From positions 58,257 to 122,256 of the forward strand of contig NZ_VYKK01000021.1 in assembly GCF_008710135.1 (NCBI RefSeq): a stretch of DNA of 64,000 bases, read 5' to 3'. The notes under the pieces are model-generated. The model did no database searches. It saw only the letters and a list, made by a program, of their open reading frames with translations, and was not told the origin of the DNA. Origin of the DNA: Paenibacillus spiritus (lineage in GTDB: Bacteria > Bacillota > Bacilli > Paenibacillales > Paenibacillaceae). The translations under genes were made by a program, and so were the position numbers. Positions within the stretch are counted from its first letter, which is position 1. Each line of letters starts with the position of its first letter. Positions 7,534 to 17,772 of this stretch are shown piece after piece.

Positions 7534-8457
7534 ATGAATAAATTCCGGTCCACGGAGAAAGAGAACATCGTTCTGTTTCCCAAGACGCTGGATTATTATC
7601 AGATTCAACTGACGGTGATGCTGGAGAGCGAACGATATGGGGAAGCGATGGAGCTGCTGCATTTCCTGCTGCAATGCCAAGGTCAGGATGAACGGCACTA
7701 TGAAGAATGGGGATCGCTGCTGGAGTGGCTGGAGGCAGCTTTTCCGGAGGCTGCGGGCGGGCGGGTGCCCGGGCAGCCCGAACCTGATGAGGAAGAGCCC
7801 GGCGAGCAGCAAATGGCCAGGAGTCTCGCGCTTGCCAAGCAGGAAGAGGACCGTGAGTATACGTCCAAGCTTCTGCACCGGGTTATGAACGAGCCGCTGT
7901 CGGAGTCCACGGTGCTTGCGCTGGAGCAGCTCGCCCATCTCGAAGGAGGGGAAGTGGACGAAGCGCTGACCGGCTGGATTCAGCGTCCGGGCATCCATCC
8001 CCTGCTCCAGTTCCGTACGCTTCAGACGCTGCGGCGCCGGGGCGTGCAGGGGATGGTCCGCCTTGAACGGGAGGCCGGACCCGTTGAGGTGGAGATCGAA
8101 TATGTGCCTTTGCAGAACGAGGATTTCCCGCCGGCGGTTGCCCAGGTGCTGGAACGCGTAGCGGAGCAGACGGAGACGCATGAACCGACGCTGTACTATT
8201 TTGCCCAGGAGCTGTGGAGCCAATATGTAATGTCGGTGTACGGCTCGGAGGAGTACCGGTCCATGGTGGCCGGAGACGATACTCTGCTCGACCTCTGGGC
8301 AGGGGCGCTGCACCAGATCGTCTCGGAGAGCCTGAGCGGAGACCGCCGCGAAGAGGAGACGCGCTCCATGTACGGAATTACGGAGAGCATGCGGTTCCAA
8401 TTTGAGCAGGCGTATCGCTCCATTGGCGGTTTCGTGAAATCTTCGATGCGGTTCTAG
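7534..8457 (+). CDS. YsoA-like helical-repeat protein
   Basis: 307 residues behind AAGGAGGAACCCC. It is acidic and mainly helical. The first 80 residues (YYQIQLTVMLESERYGEAME, then LLHFLLQCQGQDERHYEEW) look like tetratricopeptide-type helix pairs. B. subtilis ysoA, encoding a TPR-like protein, sits directly upstream of tig, and this gene occupies the same place and direction. No catalytic motif is seen. Assignment rests mainly on position. Confidence 0.6.
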   Translation: MNKFRSTEKENIVLFPKTLDYYQIQLTVMLESERYGEAMELLHFLLQCQGQDERHYEEWGSLLEWLEAAFPEAAGGRVPGQPEPDEEEPGEQQMARSLALAKQEEDREYTSKLLHRVMNEPLSESTVLALEQLAHLEGGEVDEALTGWIQRPGIHPLLQFRTLQTLRRRGVQGMVRLEREAGPVEVEIEYVPLQNEDFPPAVAQVLERVAEQTETHEPTLYYFAQELWSQYVMSVYGSEEYRSMVAGDDTLLDLWAGALHQIVSESLSGDRREEETRSMYGITESMRFQFEQAYRSIGGFVKSSMRF

Positions 8458-8479
8458 GTGTCTCCGACCGGCTTGCGAC

Positions 8480-8508
8480 TTGAAAAGTCAAATAATGTTG
8501 GATATAAT
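8480..8508 (+). promoter_or_regulatory. Sigma-A promoter of tig
   Basis: TTGAAA and a perfect TATAAT are separated by 17 bases. The leader to the tig start would be about 68 bases. Confidence 0.75.
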
Positions 8509-8582
8509 ATGGTGGTTATTCTGTGCGTAATAGCTTGGAAATGAGCGAATCATGTGAACCTATTTGGAGGGGAAAGTATATC

Positions 8583-9917
8583 ATGAAAGCAACCTGGGAA
8601 AAAATAGAGAAGAACCTCGGCGTTCTTGATGTTGAAGTTGATGCCGAGCGCGTCAAGGAGGCGCTGGACAAGGCCTTCAATAAAGTAGTCAAGAAAGCGA
8701 ACGTGCCTGGCTTCCGCAAAGGCAAAGTGCCTCGCCCGATCTTTGAATCCCGCTTCGGCGTAGAGAGTCTGTACCAGGACGCCATCGACATCCTGCTGCC
8801 GGAAGCTTACAGAGAAGCCGTCGATCAGACCGACATCTTCCCTGTAGACCGTCCGGAAGTGGACATCGAGCAGTTCGGCAAAGGCCAGTCCTTCAAGTTC
8901 AAGGCCAAGGTAACAGTTAAGCCTGAAGTGAAGCTCGGCGAGTACAAGGGTCTGGAAGTTCCGGTCCGCAAAGCCGAAGTAACCGAAGAGGAACTCGGTG
9001 CGGAACTGAAGCGGCTGCAGGAACGCCATGCCGAGCTGTCCGTCATCGAAGACGAGCCTGCCAAGCTTGGCGACATCGCCGTCATCGACTTCGACGGCTA
9101 TGTAGACGGCGAAGCTTTTGAAGGCGGGAAGGCTGAACGCCATTCCCTGGAGCTGGGCAGCAACTCCTTCATCCCGGGCTTTGAAGATCAGGTGGTCGGC
9201 ATGTCTACCGGCGACTTCAAGGATGTTGAAGTGACTTTCCCAGAGACCTACCATGCTGAAGAACTGGCAGGCAAGGCTGCCGTGTTCAAAGTGAAGCTGC
9301 ATGAAATCAAGCGCAAAGTTCTGCCTGAACTGGACGACGAGTTCGCCAAGGACGTCTCCGAGTTCGATACGCTGGAAGAATATAAGGCGGATCTGAAGAA
9401 GCAGCTGGAATCCCGCAAGGAGCAGGAACTGAAGGGCGAGCGCGAGAACGCCGTTGTCGAGCGCGCGGCTGAAGGCGCCGAAGTGGAAATTCCGGATGCC
9501 ATGATCGACAGCGAAGTGGAGAACATGGTTCGCGACTTCGATACCCGTCTTCGCCAGCAGGGCATGAACATGGATATGTTCCTGAGCTTCTCCGGCCAGA
9601 CCCGCGAAGATCTGGAGAGCCAGATGAAGGGCGACGCCGAGAAGCGCGTTCGCAACAACCTGGTGCTGGAAGTCATCGCGAAGCAAGAGAACATCACCGC
9701 TTCCGAGGAAGAAGTGGAAGAGGAACTGTCGGCAATGGCCGAAGCTTACAGACGTTCCGCTGAAGAAATCCGCAGCATCCTGGCAGCCAACGGCTCCCTG
9801 GGAAGCCTGAAGGAAGAAATCACTCTGCGCAAGACAATCGACTTCCTCGTGGAGAACAGCGTAGCAGTTGAGGCTCCGGCAGAAGAAGCGAGCAAGGAAG
9901 AAGCCAGCGCCGAGTAA
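8583..9917 (+). CDS. tig: Trigger factor (ribosome-bound chaperone, PPIase)
   Basis: 444 residues from the ATG at 8583 behind GGAGGGG; the frame extends 20 codons further up but MKATWEKIEKNLGVLDVEV matches the family start. Trigger factor docks on ribosomal protein L23 and shields nascent chains. The ribosome-binding signature NVPGFRKGKVPRPIFESRFG is at about residues 39-58. An FKBP-like PPIase core follows (GDIAVIDFDGYVDGEAFEGG, about 161-180), then a long helical C-domain. The tail is rich in A and E. Monocistronic: own promoter and strong terminator. Confidence 0.97.
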   Translation: MKATWEKIEKNLGVLDVEVDAERVKEALDKAFNKVVKKANVPGFRKGKVPRPIFESRFGVESLYQDAIDILLPEAYREAVDQTDIFPVDRPEVDIEQFGKGQSFKFKAKVTVKPEVKLGEYKGLEVPVRKAEVTEEELGAELKRLQERHAELSVIEDEPAKLGDIAVIDFDGYVDGEAFEGGKAERHSLELGSNSFIPGFEDQVVGMSTGDFKDVEVTFPETYHAEELAGKAAVFKVKLHEIKRKVLPELDDEFAKDVSEFDTLEEYKADLKKQLESRKEQELKGERENAVVERAAEGAEVEIPDAMIDSEVENMVRDFDTRLRQQGMNMDMFLSFSGQTREDLESQMKGDAEKRVRNNLVLEVIAKQENITASEEEVEEELSAMAEAYRRSAEEIRSILAANGSLGSLKEEITLRKTIDFLVENSVAVEAPAEEASKEEASAE

Positions 9918-9980
9918 GCGCTGATCTATACGCGTTCTCATCAGAACGGTCCCTGTGCATGGGGCCACATACTTGAGCGA

Positions 9981-10016
9981 TAAGGCACGTATATTCTTTT
10001 ACGTGCCTTATTTTTT
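9981..10016 (+). terminator. Rho-independent terminator after tig
   Basis: Eleven-bp stem TAAGGCACGTA with its exact complement, 8-base loop, followed by six T. Confidence 0.92.
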
Positions 10017-10075
10017 CGGCTATCCGTCCCCGGAGGCTGCCGCGGACCCGGCCCGGAGGCGGACTTGAGCGAAAA

Positions 10076-10104
10076 ATGACATCGCGACTTGAACGTGTTA
10101 AAAT
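10076..10104 (+). promoter_or_regulatory. Sigma-A-like promoter of clpP-clpX
   Basis: ATGACA and TAAAAT are separated by 17 bases and lie about 50 bases before the clpP start. No CtsR heptad repeat or CIRCE element was recognised nearby. Confidence 0.6.
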
Positions 10105-10153
10105 ATTTCCGAAAAGGCAAGACTATTCCGTATAGAGAAAAGAGGTTGGTGAC

Positions 10154-10744
10154 ATGAGTCTAGTACCAATGGTTGTGGAATCGACAAACCGGGGGGAACG
10201 GTCTTACGATATTTACTCCAGGCTGCTCAAGGACCGTATCATTTTTCTGAGCAATGCGATTGACGATGATGTTGCCAATCTGGTCATTGCCCAATTGCTG
10301 TTCCTCGCTGCAGAAGATCCCGAGAAGGACATCCATCTCTACATCAATTCGCCCGGTGGTTCTGTGACTGCGGGCATGGGTATATATGATACGATGCAAT
10401 ACATCAAACCGGATGTATCCACGATTTGCGTGGGTATGGCGGCGAGCATGGGTTCGCTTCTGCTGACGGCGGGAGCGAAGGGCAAGCGTTACGCGCTTGC
10501 CAACAGCGAAGTGATGATTCACCAGCCGCTTGGCGGTGTCCAGGGTCAGGCTTCGGACATCTGGATTCACGCCGACTGGATTCTGAAGACCCGTCAGAAG
10601 CTGAATCAGATCTACGTGGAACGTACAGGTCAGCCCCTTGAGAAGATTGAACGCGATACGGATCGCGACAATTTCATGAGTGCGGAAGAAGCGATGGCTT
10701 ACGGCCTGATTGACCAGGTTCTCACTTCACCGATTAAATCCTGA
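10154..10744 (+). CDS. clpP: ATP-dependent Clp protease proteolytic subunit ClpP
   Basis: 196 residues, start ATG after AGAGGTTGGTGAC. A serine protease forming the double-heptamer chamber fed by ClpX. The catalytic triad is intact: Ser98 in GMAASMGS, His123 in VMIHQPLGG and Asp172 in [13 protein letters not shown] forms the oxyanion region. It lies 13 bases before clpX, so the protease and its unfoldase are co-transcribed. In B. subtilis clpP is unlinked; the arrangement here recalls the proteobacterial tig-clpP-clpX-lon order. Confidence 0.97.
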   Translation: MSLVPMVVESTNRGERSYDIYSRLLKDRIIFLSNAIDDDVANLVIAQLLFLAAEDPEKDIHLYINSPGGSVTAGMGIYDTMQYIKPDVSTICVGMAASMGSLLLTAGAKGKRYALANSEVMIHQPLGGVQGQASDIWIHADWILKTRQKLNQIYVERTGQPLEKIERDTDRDNFMSAEEAMAYGLIDQVLTSPIKS

Positions 10745-10757
10745 AGGGGTGGTAGAA

Positions 10758-12014
10758 TTGTTTAAATTCAACGACGAAAAGGGACAGCTGAAATGCTCGT
10801 TCTGCGGCAAGTCGCAGGAGCAGGTTCGCAAGCTTGTCGCGGGCCCCGGCGTTTATATATGCGATGAGTGCATCGAGTTATGCACGGAGATTGTAGAAGA
10901 AGAGCTCGGTCATGAAGAGGAGCTGGACCTGAAAGATATTCCGAAGCCGAAGGAAATCCGCGACATCCTTGACCAGTATGTTATTGGCCAGGAACAGGCG
11001 AAGAAATCGCTGTCGGTAGCGGTATATAACCACTACAAGCGGATCAACTCCCAGAGCAAGGTAGAGGACGTCGAACTGACGAAGAGCAACATTCTGCTGC
11101 TCGGCCCGACCGGTTCCGGCAAGACGCTGCTTGCGCAGACCATGGCGAAGATCATCAACGTTCCTTTTGCGATCGCGGATGCAACTTCCCTGACGGAAGC
11201 AGGGTACGTGGGCGAGGATGTAGAGAACATTCTACTGAAGCTGATTCAGGCCGCCGACTACGACGTAGAGAAAGCCGAACGCGGCATCATCTATATTGAT
11301 GAAATCGATAAAGTGGCCCGCAAATCCGAGAACCCGTCCATTACCCGCGACGTGTCGGGCGAGGGCGTGCAGCAGGCGCTGCTGAAGATTCTTGAAGGCA
11401 CGGTAGCGTCGGTACCTCCGCAGGGCGGCCGCAAGCACCCTCATCAGGAATTCATCCAGATTGATACGACCAATATTCTGTTCATCGTCGGCGGAGCGTT
11501 CGACGGTCTGGAACAGATTATCAAGCGCCGGATCGGCAAGAAAGTGATCGGATTCAACGCAGGCGAAGGCGGCCAGGCCGACCTGAAGCCGGGCGAATAC
11601 CTGTCGATGGTTTTGCCGGAGGATTTGCTGAAATTCGGTCTGATCCCCGAGTTTGTCGGCCGTCTGCCGGTTATCTCGACGCTGGAGCCGCTTGACGAGA
11701 AGACGCTGGTCCGCATTCTCTCCGAACCGAAGAATGCGCTGACGAAGCAGTACGTCAAGATGCTGGAGATGGACAACGTGGCGCTGCGCTTCGAACCGCA
11801 GGCTCTGGAAGCCATCGCCAGAGAAGCGATCAAGCGCAATACAGGCGCACGCGGTCTTCGCGCCATCATTGAGAGCATTATGCTCGACGTGATGTATGAG
11901 GTGCCTTCCCGCGATGACATTAAGGAATGCGTCATTACGGAACAGGTAGTCCAAGACAAGGCGCTGCCCGAGCTGAACCTGAAGAAAGACAAGAAGAAGG
12001 AAGAAAGCGCGTAA
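10758..12014 (+). CDS. clpX: ClpX ATPase, substrate-recognition subunit of ClpXP
   Basis: 418 residues. The TTG at 10758, giving [18 protein letters not shown], matches the family N-terminus; the GTG three codons earlier is too close to the ribosome site AAGGGG. The N-terminal C4 zinc-binding domain (CSFCGK...CDEC, residues 12-37) selects adaptors and substrates. The AAA+ core has Walker A GPTGSGKT (about 116-123), Walker [10 protein letters not shown] and the sensor and RKH-type pore regions. The tail is lysine and glutamate rich. Confidence 0.97.
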   Translation: MFKFNDEKGQLKCSFCGKSQEQVRKLVAGPGVYICDECIELCTEIVEEELGHEEELDLKDIPKPKEIRDILDQYVIGQEQAKKSLSVAVYNHYKRINSQSKVEDVELTKSNILLLGPTGSGKTLLAQTMAKIINVPFAIADATSLTEAGYVGEDVENILLKLIQAADYDVEKAERGIIYIDEIDKVARKSENPSITRDVSGEGVQQALLKILEGTVASVPPQGGRKHPHQEFIQIDTTNILFIVGGAFDGLEQIIKRRIGKKVIGFNAGEGGQADLKPGEYLSMVLPEDLLKFGLIPEFVGRLPVISTLEPLDEKTLVRILSEPKNALTKQYVKMLEMDNVALRFEPQALEAIAREAIKRNTGARGLRAIIESIMLDVMYEVPSRDDIKECVITEQVVQDKALPELNLKKDKKKEESA

Positions 12015-12115
12015 GCGAACCGCATAGAAACTTAACAGATCCCCGTTCGGGGGCGCGGATGCGAACGGCATTCCGCAGCCTTTCCGGCCGGGGCTGTTGC
12101 ACAATTATAGACCTT

Positions 12116-12149
12116 AGCCTCCACCTCTTGAATGATAGGTGGGGCTTTG
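12116..12149 (+). terminator. Possible weak terminator between clpX and ispG
   Basis: AGCCTCCACCT pairs, with one bulge, to AGGTGGGGCT, followed by a poor TTTGG tract. It would allow partial read-through into ispG, whose start is 22 bases away. Confidence 0.4.
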
Positions 12150-12170
12150 GCGTTATGGGGGAGAGCATTC

Positions 12171-13307
12171 ATGTTTCTGAGACATCAGACGCGCCCGGTC
12201 AATGTGGGCGGAGTCATTATCGGAGGCAACAACGAAGTAGCGATTCAGAGCATGTGTACAACGAAGACGGCGGATGTAGAGGCGACCGTAGCCGAAATCC
12301 TGCGTCTGGAAGAAGCCGGCTGCCAGATCGTGCGCGTCACGGTTAACAATGAAGAGGCGGCTGCGGCGATCAAGGAAATCAAGAAGCGTATTCATATCCC
12401 GCTGGTTGCGGATATCCATTTCAATTACAAGCTGGCGCTGGCTGCAATTGAGAACGGAATCGACAAGGTTCGTATCAACCCGGGCAATATCGGCCGCCGG
12501 GAGAAGGTGGAAGCGGTCGTGAAGGCCTGCAAGGACAAGGGCATCCCGATCCGGATCGGCGTCAATGCCGGTTCGCTGGAGAACCATCTGCTCGAGAAGT
12601 ACGGCTATCCGACCGCCGATGCCATGGTCGAGAGCGCTCTGTATCATATCGGCATTCTGGAAGAACTCGATTTCCATGATATTATCGTATCCCTGAAAGC
12701 ATCGGACGTTCCGATGGCGATCGAGGCCTACCGCAAGGCAGCCGAGGTCATTCCGTATCCGCTGCATCTGGGCATTACGGAGTCCGGCACGCTGTTCGCC
12801 GGTACGGTGAAGAGCTCGGCAGGCATCGGCGCGCTGCTGTCGATGGGCATCGGAAGCACGGTACGCATCTCGCTGAGCGCCGATCCGGTGGAAGAGGTTA
12901 AGGTCGCCCGCGAGCTGCTGAAGACGTTCGGTCTGATCTCCAATGCAGCCACGCTGATCTCCTGCCCGACTTGCGGACGGCTGGATATCGACCTCTTCTC
13001 CATTGCCAATGAAGTGGAAGAGTATATCTCCAAGCTGAAGGTGCCGATCAAGGTATCGGTGCTCGGCTGCGCGGTCAACGGGCCCGGGGAAGCGCGGGAA
13101 GCCGATATCGGCATCGCCGGCGCCCGCGGCGAAGGATTGCTGTTCCGCTACGGCCAAATGATCCGCAAAGTTCCGGAAGCAGAGCTTCTGAGCGAGCTGA
13201 AGAAGGAGATTGACCATATCGTTGCCCACTTCGAGGCAACGGGCGAAATTCCGGGACGCAAAGAGCATGCCGCGGGCCTGGCTCCGGCGCAGACCGGAAG
13301 CTTCTAA
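12171..13307 (+). CDS. ispG: 4-hydroxy-3-methylbut-2-enyl diphosphate synthase (flavodoxin type)
   Basis: 378 residues from the ATG at 12171 behind GGGGGAG; the 13 upstream in-frame codons are not family-like. IspG is the iron-sulfur enzyme of the MEP isoprenoid pathway, converting MEcPP to HMBPP. The N-terminal TIM-barrel segment starts with [20 protein letters not shown]. The [4Fe-4S] ligands are seen in ISCPTCGR and [10 protein letters not shown] near the C-terminus. It lies between clpX and lonB, where B. subtilis has no ispG, and ends in its own terminator. Confidence 0.96.
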   Translation: MFLRHQTRPVNVGGVIIGGNNEVAIQSMCTTKTADVEATVAEILRLEEAGCQIVRVTVNNEEAAAAIKEIKKRIHIPLVADIHFNYKLALAAIENGIDKVRINPGNIGRREKVEAVVKACKDKGIPIRIGVNAGSLENHLLEKYGYPTADAMVESALYHIGILEELDFHDIIVSLKASDVPMAIEAYRKAAEVIPYPLHLGITESGTLFAGTVKSSAGIGALLSMGIGSTVRISLSADPVEEVKVARELLKTFGLISNAATLISCPTCGRLDIDLFSIANEVEEYISKLKVPIKVSVLGCAVNGPGEAREADIGIAGARGEGLLFRYGQMIRKVPEAELLSELKKEIDHIVAHFEATGEIPGRKEHAAGLAPAQTGSF

Positions 13308-13330
13308 GCAGAACACGCGGTTCACGAATA

Positions 13331-13379
13331 AGCAAGACGGCCTTGGTCCTGAATGATAGAGGACAAGGCCGTTTTGCTT
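13331..13379 (+). terminator. Rho-independent terminator after ispG
   Basis: A near-perfect 20-bp stem (AGCAAGACGGCCTTGGTCCT with its complement, one or two wobble positions) with a 9-base loop and TTTT within the descending arm. Confidence 0.85.
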
Positions 13380-13467
13380 GTCATAGAGAGCGGCTGCCGT
13401 GCGCCGCTGGACGCCTCTTCCGCGCCGACGCCGCCTTTGCCGAAAGAGCAGGCTTTTTGCCGGCAAA

Positions 13468-13496
13468 GTTTAGCTCCTGCCGAAACGGCTATACTA
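13468..13496 (+). promoter_or_regulatory. Sigma-F-like (forespore) promoter of lonB
   Basis: GTTTA, 14 bases, then GGCTATACTA, ending 38 bases before the lonB start. The second element fits GGNNANAHTR at every position and the first fits GYWTA; the spacer is one base short of the usual 15. lonB of B. subtilis is known to be a sigma-F gene. Confidence 0.55.
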
Positions 13497-13534
13497 CCTA
13501 GTAGCGATAGCCGAAAGAAACGGGAGGTAAAGAG

Positions 13535-15244
13535 ATGGAATTGAGCTTATTGCTGATGGTCGTGCAGCTGTTCTTTGCGACGGTCATCGGCGTTTATTTC
13601 TGGAACCAGCTGCGCGGGCAAAAGACGAACAAGACGGCGGTAGAGCGGGAGTCGCGGAAGGAGCTGGAGAAGCTGCGCAAGATGCGCGCCGTCTCGCTGA
13701 CCAAACCGCTGGCCGAGAGGACACGTCCGTCCGGCATTCAGGACATTGTCGGGCAGAAGGATGGTCTCAAGGCGCTGAAGGCGGCGCTGTGCAGCGCGAA
13801 TCCGCAGCATGTCCTTATCTACGGACCGCCGGGGGTAGGCAAGACCGCTGCCGCTCGGGTGGTGATGGAGGAAGCGAAGAAGAATCCGCAGTCGCCGTTC
13901 AAGGCGGACGCGAGGTTCACCGAAATCGACGCTACGACGGCCCGGTTCGACGAGCGCGGAATCGCCGATCCGCTGATCGGCTCGGTGCATGATCCGATCT
14001 ATCAGGGCGCAGGCGCGATGGGAGTAGTCGGAGTGCCGCAGCCCAAGCCCGGTGCCGTAACGAAGGCTCACGGAGGAATTCTGTTCCTTGATGAGATCGG
14101 GGAACTGCACCCGATTCAGATGAACAAGCTGCTGAAGGTGCTGGAAGACCGGAAAGTGCTGCTGGAGAGCGCCTACTACAATTCGGAGGACAGCAATACC
14201 CCGGCGTATATTCACGACATTTTTCAGAACGGCCTTCCTGCCGATTTCCGGCTCGTCGGCGCCACAACCCGGTCGCCGCAGGAAATTTCGCCTGCGCTCC
14301 GGTCGCGCTGCATGGAGATCTACTTCCGGCCTCTGCTGCCGGAGGAGATCGCCCTGATTGCCCGGGATGCCATCCAGAAGATTGGCCTAAGGCCCAACTC
14401 CGCTGCGGTTGAAGTGGTTCAGCAGTATGCGACCAACGGCCGGGAAGCGGTCAATATGATCCAGCTTGCCGCCGGCCTTGCATTCACCGAGGGCCGGGAT
14501 ACGCTCGCTGCGGCCGATCTGGAGTGGGTGGCGGGCAGCAGTCAGCTTCCGCTGCGCAGCGAACGGCGGGTGCCGTCCGAGCCGCAGGTGGGAGTAGTCA
14601 ACGGCCTGGCAGTCTATGGACCCGGGATGGGGATGCTGCTGGAGATTGAGGTGTCAGCCGTTCCGGCTGAGGACGGCAAAGGGCGTCTCCATATTACGGG
14701 CGTCGTCGACGAAGAAGAGATAGGCGGAGGGTCCCGGACCATCCGGCGCAAGAGCATGGCCAAGGGATCGGTGGAGAATGTGCTGACGGTGCTCCGGGGA
14801 ATGGGGCTGGCCCCCGACCGGTACGATGTTCACGTCAACTTCCCGGGAGGGACGCCGATCGACGGCCCGTCGGCGGGAATTGCGATGGCGGCGGCCATCG
14901 CTTCCGCCATTCGCCGGCTTCCTGTTGACAACACGGTGGCCATGACCGGAGAACTGGGCATCCACGGCCGGGTCAAGCCGGTCGGCGGCGTTGTTGCCAA
15001 GGTGGAAGCTGCCTTCCAGGCGGGAGCGACGACGGTGCTGATTCCCAAGGAGAACTGGCAGTCGCTCTTTGCCGATCTTTCCCCGCTGCGGGTTGTGCCG
15101 GTGGAGACGATTGAGGAAGTATTCCTGCACCTCTTCGGAGAACCTATGCGGGAGGTCCGGCTGCCGGCAGCGGCGGGAGAGACCTTCTCTTCGCCGGCTT
15201 CGGTGCTGAAAGCCGATGCTTCCGGGGAGAGCACCGCACTGTAG
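13535..15244 (+). CDS. lonB: ATP-dependent protease LonB, membrane-anchored
   Basis: 569 residues, start ATG behind GGGAGGT. An N-terminal membrane helix (LLLMVVQLFFATVIGVYFW, residues 5-23) precedes an AAA+ domain with Walker [10 protein letters not shown] near residue 95. The C-terminal Lon-type protease domain carries the catalytic serine in IDGPSAGIAMA (near 446) and a lysine about 43 residues on in GRVKPVGGVVAKVEAA. The N-terminal Lon substrate domain is absent, as usual for LonB. In B. subtilis LonB acts in the forespore, and the promoter seen upstream fits that. C-terminal 25 residues are extra and low-complexity. Confidence 0.94.
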   Translation: MELSLLLMVVQLFFATVIGVYFWNQLRGQKTNKTAVERESRKELEKLRKMRAVSLTKPLAERTRPSGIQDIVGQKDGLKALKAALCSANPQHVLIYGPPGVGKTAAARVVMEEAKKNPQSPFKADARFTEIDATTARFDERGIADPLIGSVHDPIYQGAGAMGVVGVPQPKPGAVTKAHGGILFLDEIGELHPIQMNKLLKVLEDRKVLLESAYYNSEDSNTPAYIHDIFQNGLPADFRLVGATTRSPQEISPALRSRCMEIYFRPLLPEEIALIARDAIQKIGLRPNSAAVEVVQQYATNGREAVNMIQLAAGLAFTEGRDTLAAADLEWVAGSSQLPLRSERRVPSEPQVGVVNGLAVYGPGMGMLLEIEVSAVPAEDGKGRLHITGVVDEEEIGGGSRTIRRKSMAKGSVENVLTVLRGMGLAPDRYDVHVNFPGGTPIDGPSAGIAMAAAIASAIRRLPVDNTVAMTGELGIHGRVKPVGGVVAKVEAAFQAGATTVLIPKENWQSLFADLSPLRVVPVETIEEVFLHLFGEPMREVRLPAAAGETFSSPASVLKADASGESTAL

Positions 15245-15266
15245 TCCCGGCGGCGTCCCGGTTCAT

Positions 15267-15319
15267 AAGCGGTTCCTTGGTTGGAACCGTTGGTGTTTTA
15301 TGTAACCTTTTGATAAAAT
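15267..15319 (+). promoter_or_regulatory. Hairpin and promoter between lonB and lonA
   Basis: A 9-bp stem around GGTTCCTTGGTTGGAACC (15267-15291), with a poor T tract, overlaps a promoter: TTGGTG at 15290, 18 bases, TAAAAT at 15314-15319 with an upstream TG (extended -10). So lonA probably has its own vegetative promoter. Confidence 0.5.
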
Positions 15320-15379
15320 ACAAGGAAGCAATAAATAGTCGATTCAATTTGAACGGGAGCCGTTGGAGGTGTGAAAGCG

Positions 15380-17749
15380 ATGGGTGCAAAACCAGGCAAG
15401 GGTCGTCGTTTTCCTTTACTGCCGCTTCGCGGTCTTCTTGTGTATCCCAGCATGGTGCTTCATCTGGATGTGGGTCGCGAGAAGTCGGTCAGAGCGCTGG
15501 AGAAGGCGATGGTCGAAGACAACTTAATCCTCCTCTGTTCTCAATCGGAAGTGAATATTGAGGAGCCGGGACAAGAAGACATCTTCCGTATCGGAACTGT
15601 CGCGAACGTCCGGCAAATGCTGAAGCTGCCTAACGGAACAATCCGCGTGCTGGTGGAAGGCGTGGAGCGGGCCGAGATCATTCATTATACCGATAACGAG
15701 GAGTACCATGAGGTTCTGGCCCGCGAGCTTCATGAAGAAGCGGCGGACGGCCAGGAGAGCGACGCGCTGATGCGCACCGTTCTGAACCAGTTCGAGCATT
15801 ATATTACCCTCTCCAAAAAAGTGACGCCGGAGACGCTGGCCGCCGTCTCGGATATTGAGGAGCCGGGCCGGCTGGCCGATGTCATTACCAGTCATCTGGC
15901 GCTGAAGATCAAGGATAAACAGGAGATCCTGGAGACCATTGATGTCCGCCGGCGGCTGGAGAGGCTGCTCGACATGCTCAACAACGAGCGCGAGGTGCTG
16001 GAGCTGGAGCGCAAGATCAACCAGCGGGTCAAGAAGCAGATGGAGAAGACGCAGAAGGAATACTATCTCCGCGAGCAGATGAAGGCGATTCAGAAGGAGC
16101 TCGGGGACAAGGAAGGCCGCGCCGGCGAAGCCGAAGAGCTGCGGGAGCAGGCTGAAGAGAAGAATCTGCCGGAGAAGGTCAAGGAGAAGATCGACAAGGA
16201 GATCGACCGTCTCGAGAAGATGCCGTCCAGTTCGGCGGAAGGCGGCGTGATCCGCAATTACGTCGATTGGCTGCTCGGTCTGCCGTGGAACGACTGGACC
16301 GAGGATGATCTGGACATCGCCAAGGCGGAGCAGGTGCTGGATGCCGATCATTACGGGCTGGAGAAGCCGAAGGAGCGGGTCCTGGAATATCTGGCCGTCC
16401 AGAAGCTGGTCAAGAAGCTCAAAGGACCGATTCTCTGTCTGGTAGGACCGCCGGGAGTCGGCAAAACCTCGCTGGCGCGGTCGATCGCCCGCTCCCTTGG
16501 CCGCAAGTTCGTCCGTATCTCGCTGGGCGGCGTCCGGGACGAAGCCGAGATTCGCGGCCATCGCCGGACTTACGTCGGGGCGATGCCGGGCCGGATCATT
16601 CAAGGTATGAAGACGGCAGGATCGCTGAATCCCGTCTTCCTGCTCGATGAGATCGACAAGATGGCATCGGATTTCCGGGGCGACCCTTCGGCCGCGCTCC
16701 TGGAGGTGCTGGACCCGGAACAGAACAACACGTTCAGCGATCATTTTGTTGAACTGCCGTTCGACCTCTCCAATGTCATGTTCATTACAACGGCGAATGC
16801 GGTCCACAACATTCCGCGTCCGCTGCTGGACCGGATGGAGATGCTCTATATCCCCGGGTACACGGAGCTTGAGAAGCTTCAGATCGCGGAGCGCTATCTG
16901 CTGCCCAAGCAGAAGAAGAATCACGGTCTGGAGCCCGAACAGCTGGAAGTCGGCGAAGAAGCGCTGCTGAGGGTGATCCGGGAGTACACCCGGGAATCGG
17001 GCGTGCGGGGACTGGAGCAGCAGATTGCGGCGCTGTGCCGCAAGGCGGCCAAGCGAATCGTCTCCAGCGAGGAAGAGACGGTCGTCCGGATTGCGCCGGA
17101 AGAGGTCAAGGATTATCTCGGTTCCCCGAAATACCGGTACGGCGTGGCCGAACTGGAGGACCAGATCGGGACGGTAACCGGATTGGCCTGGACGGAAGTC
17201 GGCGGAGATACGCTGCTGATCGAGGTCACGGTAGTTCCCGGCAGCGGAAAGCTGACTCTGACGGGACAGCTTGGGGATGTCATGAAGGAATCGGCGCAAG
17301 CTGCCTTCAGCTACACCCGTTCGCGAGCGGAGGAGCTTGGCATCCCGTCCGATTTCTACGAGAAGAACGATATTCATATTCATATTCCCGAGGGTGCAAT
17401 ACCGAAGGATGGACCGTCGGCGGGCATTACCATTGCGACGGCCCTGATCTCCGCTCTCACCAAGCGCCATGTCTCCAAGGATGTGGCGATGACGGGCGAG
17501 ATTACGCTTCGCGGGCGGGTGTTGCCGATCGGCGGACTGAAGGAAAAGTCGCTTGCCGCGCACCGCGCCGGCTACAAGAAGATCCTGCTGCCCAAAGACA
17601 ATGAACGCGATCTGAAAGACATCCCGGACAGCGTCAAGCATGATGTGCAGTTCGTTCCCGTATCCCATATGGATCAGGTTCTGCTGCATGCGCTCGTCGA
17701 GAAGAGCGGGCTGCTCGGCGCAGAAGGACAGATGCCGAGTCTGCATTAA
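15380..17749 (+). CDS. lonA: ATP-dependent protease LonA
   Basis: 789 residues from the ATG at 15380, ten bases after GGAGG; the GTG at 15371 is too close. Three Lon parts are visible. The N-domain begins [20 protein letters not shown] and continues through a long coiled coil (about residues 185-260). The AAA+ core has Walker A GPPGVGKT (about 358) and Walker [10 protein letters not shown]. The protease domain has Ser in [15 protein letters not shown] (about 683) and Lys in [14 protein letters not shown] cytosolic housekeeping and stress protease. engB follows after 23 bases. Confidence 0.97.
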   Translation: MGAKPGKGRRFPLLPLRGLLVYPSMVLHLDVGREKSVRALEKAMVEDNLILLCSQSEVNIEEPGQEDIFRIGTVANVRQMLKLPNGTIRVLVEGVERAEIIHYTDNEEYHEVLARELHEEAADGQESDALMRTVLNQFEHYITLSKKVTPETLAAVSDIEEPGRLADVITSHLALKIKDKQEILETIDVRRRLERLLDMLNNEREVLELERKINQRVKKQMEKTQKEYYLREQMKAIQKELGDKEGRAGEAEELREQAEEKNLPEKVKEKIDKEIDRLEKMPSSSAEGGVIRNYVDWLLGLPWNDWTEDDLDIAKAEQVLDADHYGLEKPKERVLEYLAVQKLVKKLKGPILCLVGPPGVGKTSLARSIARSLGRKFVRISLGGVRDEAEIRGHRRTYVGAMPGRIIQGMKTAGSLNPVFLLDEIDKMASDFRGDPSAALLEVLDPEQNNTFSDHFVELPFDLSNVMFITTANAVHNIPRPLLDRMEMLYIPGYTELEKLQIAERYLLPKQKKNHGLEPEQLEVGEEALLRVIREYTRESGVRGLEQQIAALCRKAAKRIVSSEEETVVRIAPEEVKDYLGSPKYRYGVAELEDQIGTVTGLAWTEVGGDTLLIEVTVVPGSGKLTLTGQLGDVMKESAQAAFSYTRSRAEELGIPSDFYEKNDIHIHIPEGAIPKDGPSAGITIATALISALTKRHVSKDVAMTGEITLRGRVLPIGGLKEKSLAAHRAGYKKILLPKDNERDLKDIPDSVKHDVQFVPVSHMDQVLLHALVEKSGLLGAEGQMPSLH

Positions 17750-17772
17750 CCGCATAACGGAAAGGAACCTCT

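Noticed and set aside
8550..9968. Minus-strand open frame of 472 codons opposite tig
   Set aside because: Shadow of the trigger factor gene; it also runs through the tig terminator region.
15524..17755. Minus-strand open frame of 743 codons
   Set aside because: It mirrors lonA codon for codon, has no ribosome site and no family-like motif; GC-rich coding strands often leave the opposite frame open.
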